Shown here one piece after another: positions 59,301-64,000 of a stretch of DNA of 64,000 nt (the first letter of the stretch is position 1; every line of letters begins with the position of its first letter). Origin of the DNA: Allorhizobium undicola ORS 992 = ATCC 700741. GTDB lineage: Bacteria > Pseudomonadota > Alphaproteobacteria > Rhizobiales > Rhizobiaceae. The notes under the pieces were generated by a model. It saw only the letters and a list, made by a program, of their open reading frames with translations, made no database searches and was not told where the DNA came from. The DNA is taken from positions 60,403 to 124,402 of the forward strand of contig NZ_JHXQ01000013.1 in assembly GCF_000621665.1 (NCBI RefSeq). Reading direction: 5' to 3'. The position numbers and the translations under genes are program-made.

Positions 59301-59945
59301 GCATTCATGGGAGAAAGCGGTGAGGTTTCGCAGCAGCGCGTCAGCCAGTTGCTGCCCTCGCTTCTGGCACGCCAGCCCGCCCGCTTCGAGCGGCTGGAAC
59401 TGCCGATCTCCCTATCGCAGGGGCGTGGGCGCGTGCAGGGCGTGCAACTTCCCCTGCCGCAGGCGGTGTTGCATGTGGATGGCAGCCTGGCCCTGGCGTC
59501 GGCCACGCTAGATGCGCGGCTTGTCCTTGCCTTTCCGGCGGGAGAAGATGCGCCGAAAGGCAGCGATCCGGAGCTGGTCCTGAAGCTTTCGGGCCCTTTG
59601 CGTGGGCTTGAGGCCGCCTATGACGTGTCGTCGCTTGCCAATGATCTCTCCGCGCGGGCGCTGGAGCGGGAGCGCAGGCGCGTGGAAACCTTGCAGGCCA
59701 ATGTGCTGGAAAAGCAGCGTCTGCGGCGCGAGGCGGCCTATTACGCAGCGCTTGCCGCCGCGCGACAGACGGAAAAGGCCCGGCTGGACGAGGAACGTCG
59801 CCGTGCTGCCGATGCCGAAGTCGAAAAGATGCTGAAGAACAGTCAGTTACCCGCAGCCGTCAACCCGCCGCCTGCCCTGCGCCCTCAAAACCCTGATGCT
59901 TCCGTGCCGCATTTGAACATGGAGAGTTTGCCGGGGGTGAATTGA
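56304..59945 (+). CDS. Large AsmA family protein
   Basis: Inner-membrane anchored AsmA-like protein of 1213 residues. One N-terminal transmembrane helix (RVFIAVGGLVVLVLFAALLAP) is followed by a conserved AsmA start (NWTGLKENFEAEASRILGKK, PFPSVTLNDVTIG) and very long beta-rich repeats. The C-terminus is an alpha-helical, Arg/Glu-rich stretch (ERRRVETLQANVLEKQRLRR) with a Pro-rich end. AsmA proteins are thought to form bridge-like lipid channels to the outer membrane. I use the GTG at 56304 with AAGG upstream; a GTG at 56235 would add 23 residues. Confidence 0.85.
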   Translation: MFARVFIAVGGLVVLVLFAALLAPLFVNWTGLKENFEAEASRILGKKVVVQGTVAARLLPFPSVTLNDVTIGPGEDGQTLVRVASFSMDAELAPFLSGEARIFSMRVERPQLRLRLLTDGSLDWLRGSRPSLPARNVVLENVSVTGGEITFIDEQTGTTRKVTGLDAALSARSLAGPWTVNGRAALDGQAGGFTLSSLQPEPGSNQVSVKIHIAPDRQPIDVDLAGDLALLQGRPTLKGSFSAALRALAEHGSRVQAGEKPMPRPRAKGHFELANDRIRLPDYRLEIGTTDDPYVITGEATLDTGKNGQFLLTAEGQQIDVDRLTPDTPKGKTGRLAEASVRQRIRALLALADQIPVPSVPGRASLKLPAILAGDTVIRDVTLDLRPNGDGWQVEKAVALLPGRTQVEASGRLRLRGDASFTGALLAASNQPSGLAGWLAGEVDPALRQLRTAGFSADVQLTEDMQRFDKLELAMGGATLHGHLERRAETGVAPSLSFDLNGNAFDYETARALASLVTGDAGTEELLRHQIAGKIKVGAFSAFGLTARDVDSLFTFKDGGFSLRKLEIGDLAGASITANGEAAGSLADYNGKAQAIVHSADASAFLAMLARQFPDQPLLAKIGSHGRWYGETSVAIDARFGDQRYGGIALDLKGKANGTEVAAHLAQNSLFDPLDDAEKSLTLTLANNDPATLLGQLGFDPLPLPGDGPATLALELKQQGAAPASGKLDFAAAGTSLAMQGSINLSGDVAGDGQGHLTLNSDDLEPLLTMNAAALPNMGQGLPVALSADIQRLGGNIVISQLKGTVDENPVSGQMNLAMGEGWRVDGALSLDHADLGWLAVATVGSLTAADGTPQAEKVIAPIWGTSELALVVDARTLALGDLPPANAAKLRFSVVDGALQVENLGAEWLGGTLEGQASLSVSQQTAFLRGKVSARQVDLAKAWPSGRISGRGDLDLQVDGSGASIADLAASLNGSGKAVASQMVVTGLDFSAYDGLQKAFMGESGEVSQQRVSQLLPSLLARQPARFERLELPISLSQGRGRVQGVQLPLPQAVLHVDGSLALASATLDARLVLAFPAGEDAPKGSDPELVLKLSGPLRGLEAAYDVSSLANDLSARALERERRRVETLQANVLEKQRLRREAAYYAALAAARQTEKARLDEERRRAADAEVEKMLKNSQLPAAVNPPPALRPQNPDASVPHLNMESLPGVN

Positions 59946-60149
59946 GGGCTTTATCTGTCGGCACTTGTCGGTTGCCAGAGTGCGACGGGAATTTGCGGAA
60001 ATGGTTTTGCTTCAATGGCGGGCAGTGTTCCGCGCCGAATAAGGCGCCGGGTCGCGGATAAGGAAATCCGCCATGCCATCATGGTAGAGCGGAGTTGCTG
60101 AAAGGCTCTGTCCCGCACGAGCCGAATGTTCGTTTCCCGAGGCGGGTTT

Positions 60150-60458
60150 TCAGAAGAAGCCGAAACGCTGGCCGAAGGGAGGCATGTCGCCCTGACCGAC
60201 ATTGCCACCGCCGAAATTCGGAAATTTGCCAGCAAAGTCCTCGAAGCCTTCCGGTGCTGCGGAGGTTTCGGTGGTTTCGCTGTCAGTTGCCGTCGCGTCG
60301 GTGCTTGCGGTGCTGCTGGCCGTTGCGCTATCGGTGGTGCTGGCCGTTGCGGCGGCGCTGGTTGCGCTGTCATCTGCGGGACGCTGCGGACGCATTGCGC
60401 CCATTCCACCCATTCCACCCATGGGGCCAAAGCCGCCAAATGAGATACCACCCATCAT
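60150..60458 (-). CDS. Low-complexity Gly/Met-Ser/Thr/Ala small protein
   Basis: 102 residues, three zones: a Gly/Met-rich start (GGFGPMGGMGGMGAM), a middle of about 45 residues that is almost only Ala, Ser, Thr and Asp (TASTTDSATASSTAST), and an end rich in Phe, Gly and Pro (FPNFGGG, PFGQRFGFF). AAGGAT sits eight bases before the start, which favours a real gene over the plus-strand frame covering the same bases. No signal peptide. No family known to me. The zone 59946-60149 after AsmA shows no gene. Confidence 0.6.
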   Translation of the reverse strand: MMGGISFGGFGPMGGMGGMGAMRPQRPADDSATSAAATASTTDSATASSTASTDATATDSETTETSAAPEGFEDFAGKFPNFGGGNVGQGDMPPFGQRFGFF

Positions 60459-60551
60459 TGTCTTGATCCTTTAATTGGTGCTGGCCGAGGAGGCCCGCTC
60501 TATCCTCGACATGATGGATTGGCAGGCATTGGTCAGCATATGAAACAACTA

Positions 60552-60655
60552 CTGCATAACTCCTTAAATCGGAATCGATTTAAGGTGAAAATTATGCAGC
60601 AGATTTAAAGTGTTACAGCGTCCTTTGTGCGTTTGTTAAAACGCACGGCGCTGTA
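60552..60655. repeat. Two palindromes: CTGCATAA family copy 2 and TACAGCG hairpin
   Basis: 60552-60599 matches the palindrome at 42087. 60614-60655 pairs TACAGCG with CGCTGTA and inside it TGTGCGTTT with AAACGCAC. Just after, GTAGCATCTTCGAGCCTTGG is a fragment of the composite repeat. These fill the gap between the low-complexity gene and the RHH gene (60459-60735). Confidence 0.8.
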
Positions 60656-60735
60656 GCATCTTCGAGCCTTGGCATAACATGGCGAAACAGGATGTTTCGC
60701 TTGCAATAGTTATGCATCACAATCTTTATGGATGA

Positions 60736-60951
60736 TTAAAATTGTCCGCTTTTTAGCCAGTTTAAAACCGAAAGTCGCAATGCGCTTGACAGATTGCAAT
60801 CTGGTGGCCGGTTTTCATCAATTGTCGCGATGAGAAGAGCAAGGGAAATCGAACGCGCTTGCGCCATGCGCTTCAGCTCTTCCCAGAATTCATCTTCGAG
60901 GGAGAAGCTGGTGCGATGCCCATGCAGGGAAACGGAATGTTTGCGGATCAT
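60736..60951 (-). CDS. Ribbon-helix-helix domain protein
   Basis: 71 residues. HRTSFSLEDEFWEELKRMAQARSISLA reads as a beta strand followed by two helices, given here by its ends (HRTSFSLE and ARSISLA), the pattern of the RHH_4 family. Such proteins dimerise and bind DNA; the target is unknown. It is followed downstream by no gene on its strand and lies 48 bp after DUF4169. Confidence 0.8.
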   Translation of the reverse strand: MIRKHSVSLHGHRTSFSLEDEFWEELKRMAQARSISLALLIATIDENRPPDCNLSSALRLSVLNWLKSGQF

Positions 60952-60999
60952 TGAACCAGGCCGTTACCCGATTGATGCCGCTGGCCTTGGACCATGCGG

Positions 61000-61212
61000 T
61001 CAGTCATGCTTTGAAGGCTGTTCGCCCGTCGGGGCCGGTTCTTCCCGCCGCGATTGGTCCAGGGCCTTTCGCGCCTTTTCGTTCAGTGCGTTGGTGAGGT
61101 TTTTCTCGGCCTTGCTGCGTCCGAAGGTAAGGCGGTTCTGTTCCGCCGCCTTTTCCTTTTCCTGACGCGCCTTGACCTTCCGGAACTGGCGAAGATTGAC
61201 GATATCCGCCAT
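61000..61212 (-). CDS. DUF4169 family protein
   Basis: 70 residues, highly charged, rich in Lys, Arg, Glu and Ala, probably one long helix; start MADIVNLRQFRKVKARQEK is the family signature. Function unknown. It stands 7 bp after sspB and 48 bp before the RHH gene, all on one strand, a conserved arrangement in Rhizobiales as far as I remember. The frame to 61296 is not used. Confidence 0.82.
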   Translation of the reverse strand: MADIVNLRQFRKVKARQEKEKAAEQNRLTFGRSKAEKNLTNALNEKARKALDQSRREEPAPTGEQPSKHD

Positions 61213-61219
61213 GGAGAGC

Positions 61220-61726
61220 CTATTGCTTCTTGCGGAAGGCATCCAGCGACACGACGGAGCCCTGCTTTTTCTCTCCGTCGGTCGTTGCCGCCGCATCCTC
61301 CTCGCCGCGTTCGGCGGCTGCGGGGTAGGCGGTGACTTCGGCGGCGGTTTCTTCTTCTTCCTCTGCCAGAGGCACGTCGAATTCCAGCTCGAAGTTCACG
61401 GCAGGATCATAGAAACCGCGAATGGCGTTGAAGGGGATAACCAGCTTTTCCGGCGTTTCGGAGAAGGACAGGCCAACTTCGAAATGCGTGTCCGTTACCT
61501 TGAGATCCCAGAACTGATGCTGGATGACGATGGTCATCTGCTCGGTATATTTGGCCTTCAGATGCTGGGAAATGCGCACGCCCGGCGCGCCGGTGAGAAA
61601 GGTGATGAAGAAGTGATGTTCACCCGGCAAGCGTCCCGTTGCCGCCACTTCGGCCAGCACCTTGCGAATGACGCCGCGCAGCGCATCCTGAGCGAGAATG
61701 TCATAACGGATGTGGTCCTGGCCCAT
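61220..61726 (-). CDS. sspB: ClpXP adaptor SspB (alphaproteobacterial type)
   Basis: Adaptor that brings ssrA-tagged proteins to ClpXP. At 168 residues it has the N-terminal fold segment HIRYDILAQDALRGVIRKVL, HHFFITFLTGAPGVRIS and MTIVIQHQFWDLKV in the core, then an acidic Ala/Glu/Thr-rich linker and a short C-terminal tail VVSLDAFRKKQ that would bind the ClpX N-domain. The neighbouring upstream gene on the same strand is ssrA, the source of the tag. Confidence 0.93.
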   Translation of the reverse strand: MGQDHIRYDILAQDALRGVIRKVLAEVAATGRLPGEHHFFITFLTGAPGVRISQHLKAKYTEQMTIVIQHQFWDLKVTDTHFEVGLSFSETPEKLVIPFNAIRGFYDPAVNFELEFDVPLAEEEEETAAEVTAYPAAAERGEEDAAATTDGEKKQGSVVSLDAFRKKQ

Positions 61727-61929
61727 GTGATCCTGTCTTTCCTTCAGTCTGATTCCCGGTCTTCATGCTGACGCAGCAGACATGCGACCGCATGATTATA
61801 TATGCCAAGCTGACGTCGGGCGCAAAGGTAGAATGTTTTCAATTTTCCGCTTGCACAAAAACGCGGCCGCAATGGCGGTTTTTCGCCACAGAAAACCATG
61901 GGACATGGAACAAGACGGGAAAGGAAGCA

Positions 61930-62235
61930 GGTGGAGGTTTCTGTTGCCAGGTACCTCCGAACCCCGCCTTACAGTGCTACCCGCAAGGACTTAGGTTGGG
62001 TTTCCCGCACCGCCATTAGGCAGCGAGAGCGTAACCCTGAGCGTTGTTGTCGTTTGCAACTACTCTAGTGACCCGATAACGGCGGTATCATGCCGAGCAA
62101 AAGTTCGATCTTTACGCCCTTGTCGATCCTGTTTCGCCCCCATCAAAAGCCGGTCAGCAGGCCGGTTTTTGGTGGAGGCGCCGGGTACCGCCCCCGGGTC
62201 CAATAGGTTTATTTCATCGACCGTTTATTGCCATA
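61930..62235 (-). ncRNA. ssrA: tmRNA, two-piece permuted type
   Basis: Rescues stalled ribosomes and tags their products for degradation. On the minus strand the acceptor piece comes first: ACCCGGGGGCGGTACCCGG is the T-arm and CGCCTCC-ACCA (encoded CCA at 62172-62170) the 3' end. A short intervening hairpin follows (AAAACCGGCC, GGCCGGTTTTT region), then the coding piece starting GGGGGCGAAACAGGATCGAC at 62141, which pairs with CGCCTCC. The tag frame runs 62057 to 62016 and reads ANDNNAQGYALAA then TAA. A last hairpin (GGAGGT with ACCTCC) gives the approximate 3' border. The exact ends are estimated. Confidence 0.9.
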
Positions 62236-62429
62236 GTCTTCTTGCGAAGCGTGGCGAACATAGTGCTGGCGCCCGCCGGTTTCAAGAGGGCGCGTGTGGC
62301 CGGACACAGCTTTATCCCATGGGGTATTCATGCGGTTCGCTTCACCGAAATGTGAAAGCCTTCAAGGCGAGGGCTCGCCATGATTGCGCGGCGCTGCTGC
62401 GATCCGGCTATCTGGATTGCGAATGAAAA

Positions 62430-62680
62430 ATACGAAAAACGAAGTGTGCGTGAAGTGATTTCAAAGAATAGTATGGTTACAAATTTGTTACCGACCTTTT
62501 AGATTCTTCTTTATAATGTATCAATTCGCAAAAAATATCAATAAAACCAATGAATTGCTATTAGATTTCCGCCAGATTATGAGTAAATTATAAAAATTGA
62601 ATGCTCAATATTGAAAAATATATTTACAAAAAATTCACATTGTGCGTTTGTTAAGAAATATTTACAGTCATAAAGGGGAA
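62430..62680. promoter_or_regulatory. AT-rich leader upstream of the last CDS
   Basis: About 250 bp of strikingly AT-rich DNA with many A and T tracts (AAAAATATATTTAC-like stretches), in contrast to the GC-rich surroundings. No gene is visible. It probably carries the promoter of the following CDS. Such leaders are often bound by nucleoid proteins and can mark acquired genes. Confidence 0.5.
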
Positions 62681-62684
62681 ATGA

Positions 62685-64000
62685 ATGGCTTCCACGGCGG
62701 TCTCCAGCAATAGCCCAGAAGACGTTACCAGCAGAAATTTTCTGGATTATTCGCAATTGTCAGGGTCAGGCGGCACTTCCGCAACCACCCAGCAGCAGGA
62801 CAGCACCCGCAAGGTCTCGCCATCGGGCGCCGGTACGGGCACGGCAGCGGTGCTCAGCATCAGCACGACCGCCTCGGGAAAAACGGTGGCGAGCGGCAAT
62901 ACGGCATCGGCCTCCGACATCGTCAACAATACGGTGAGCCTTGCGGCTACCAGCGCCGCAGACACGGCCGATTATTCCACCGCGGCCGAGATTGCCCAGA
63001 AACTCTTCAACTCCAGCTCCATGCAGGAGGTCAACAGGGCGCTTGTCAACAAGATCAACAATGAGGACAAGTCCTTCGAAAGCCTGGATGTTTTGAAAAA
63101 TCCCGGCAATTACACGCCTCGTCAGCGCTTCATCATGTATCTGGACCTCCTTCAGAACCAGGCCAAATACACCAATCTCTCCCAGGCCTTCCGCGATAAT
63201 CAGTACGGCATCAACAATGGCGTCGAGATCAACGACGACTTCAAGAACGCCATCCAGATTCTCGGCTCCGATCCCGAAGTTCAATCGCTGCTGACGCAGG
63301 AAACCTTCAAACTGTTCAATTCCCTGTTCTCCGGGGTTCCTGTCGCGGCTCAGGATACCAGCGGGATGGATAAGGACGAAATCGACGCGGCGAATACGAA
63401 GCGCTGGGACGATATAGTCGCGCTGCGCAAGGAGGTGCTGGATTCCTTCGATCGCGACATCGTGAATGGCGGGCTGCTGACCGGCGGTCTGGCGGAGGGC
63501 AAGAGCGTCAAGGAAATCAGCGACGAGTATAACGCCGCCCTTAGTCTTTATACGATGATCCTGCCCCAGCAATCGAAGACGGATCAGGTGCCGGCGGATT
63601 GGCCGGGTCTGTCGAACGAACGGATGGAAAAGGCGCAGAAGACCTATTCCGACTTTTTCGCGAAGAACGTCGTGGAAAATCTTCCCGATACCTATGCCTC
63701 GATCAAGGGTCTGTTGCAGGCGGGTTCTGGCGGGGCGCTGGACGAGAAGGCGATGCAGGGCGTGGGGTCTGTCATTCCGATTGTCGATGCCAGCCAGTTG
63801 CGGCTGGGCGGGCCGATCTTCGACACGGTGAATGTGGATTATGACGGTCTTCTGGCCGTGGCCAAGCGGGACAAGAATTACAAGGACGGCGACAATACTT
63901 CCAACCTGTTCCGCCCGACCGTTGAGGTGATGGCGAAACAGTATTTCGGCTCCGGCGACGACAAGAAGGCGGACAGGGAACTGTTTACCCAGGCCGTGCT
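62685..64000 (+). CDS. Unrecognised large protein, 3' partial
   Basis: Frame open from the ATG at 62685 (GGGGA six bases upstream) to the window end, at least 438 codons. The first about 110 residues are rich in Ser, Thr and Ala and short of hydrophobic blocks (SGAGTGTAAVLSISTTASGK), so there is no signal peptide. From about residue 110 a globular part begins, rich in Asn, Gln, Asp and Phe (NPGNYTPRQRFIMYLDLLQ, QAFRDNQYGINNGVEIND). No Cys or Trp-rich motif, and no family that I know. The Ser/Thr-rich start and Asn/Gln content resemble proteins exported by non-Sec routes (for example flagellar or type I), but that is a guess. An ATG at 62681 is in another frame and stops at once. Confidence 0.7.
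   Translation, partial: MASTAVSSNSPEDVTSRNFLDYSQLSGSGGTSATTQQQDSTRKVSPSGAGTGTAAVLSISTTASGKTVASGNTASASDIVNNTVSLAATSAADTADYSTAAEIAQKLFNSSSMQEVNRALVNKINNEDKSFESLDVLKNPGNYTPRQRFIMYLDLLQNQAKYTNLSQAFRDNQYGINNGVEINDDFKNAIQILGSDPEVQSLLTQETFKLFNSLFSGVPVAAQDTSGMDKDEIDAANTKRWDDIVALRKEVLDSFDRDIVNGGLLTGGLAEGKSVKEISDEYNAALSLYTMILPQQSKTDQVPADWPGLSNERMEKAQKTYSDFFAKNVVENLPDTYASIKGLLQAGSGGALDEKAMQGVGSVIPIVDASQLRLGGPIFDTVNVDYDGLLAVAKRDKNYKDGDNTSNLFRPTVEVMAKQYFGSGDDKKADRELFTQAV

Noticed and set aside
60126..60443. 105-codon plus-strand frame
   Set aside because: It is the complement of the low-complexity gene; the minus strand has a good ribosome-binding site and this strand has none.
62766..63572. 268-codon minus-strand frame at the window end
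   Set aside because: It opposes the plus-strand CDS from 62685, which has a ribosome-binding site, a longer open frame and a more protein-like composition.

Overview
This window is chromosomal DNA from an alphaproteobacterium of the order Rhizobiales. The main evidence is a complete rhizobial-type division and cell wall (dcw) cluster, an FtsZ with a very long linker, an alphaproteobacterial two-piece (permuted) tmRNA gene, small families typical of the order (DUF6074, DUF4169, SspB-alpha, TIGR02587/TIGR02588), and dispersed palindromic repeats like those of Brucella, Ochrobactrum and related genera. The repeats and the tmRNA tag (ANDNNAQGYALAA) make a Brucellaceae-like host my best guess. The genus is an inference from memory, not a computed result.

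Layout. 1-19.4 kb is the dcw cluster on the plus strand: ftsI (5' end missing), murE, murF, mraY, murD, ftsW, murG, murC, murB, then a minus-strand MHS-type transporter, then ddl, ftsQ, ftsA, ftsZ and lpxC. Many genes overlap by 4 bp (ATGA or GTGA). bamD, recN, a phospholipase D-type lipid synthase, an endonuclease/exonuclease/phosphatase-family protein and ligA follow to 26.8 kb. 27-40 kb is a mixed region rich in repeats: two tandem small secreted paralogues, the TIGR02587/02588 membrane pair, a DEAD-box helicase, two chemoreceptors (one with its own cheW), a GNAT acetyltransferase, creA and a DUF2189 membrane protein. 40-51 kb holds a candidate 49-residue membrane protein, SCO1, prmA, an M24 aminopeptidase P, azlCD, a pncA-panC-panB cofactor cluster and a membrane-bound PQQ glucose dehydrogenase. 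51-60 kb holds a DUF6074 protein, uvrD, an FAD-linked D-lactate dehydrogenase-like enzyme and a very large AsmA protein. The last 4 kb holds a low-complexity small protein, a ribbon-helix-helix protein, DUF4169, sspB, the permuted ssrA, and an unrecognised large CDS that runs off the window end behind an AT-rich leader.

How the genes work together. The first 20 kb builds and divides the envelope: cytoplasmic peptidoglycan precursor synthesis (MurB-F, Ddl), lipid-linked steps (MraY, MurG), septal polymerisation (FtsW, FtsI), the Z ring and its anchor (FtsZ, FtsA, FtsQ), lipid A commitment (LpxC) and outer-membrane protein assembly (BamD). recN, ligA and uvrD form a DNA-repair theme. ssrA and sspB form a ribosome-rescue and proteolysis pair.

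The most unusual non-coding content is repetitive. (i) A 246-bp non-autonomous element at 42168-42413 has perfect 15-bp terminal inverted repeats and a 9-bp target duplication, and a second copy lies at 51778-52022. (ii) A hairpin repeat of about 45 bp is arranged in exact 55-, 55- and 53-bp tandem arrays touching or close to stop codons, and one array has its stem changed on both arms so that pairing is kept. (iii) A composite repeat of about 125 bp carries three successive hairpins. I see no CRISPR array, no tRNA or rRNA, no prophage and no intact insertion sequence.
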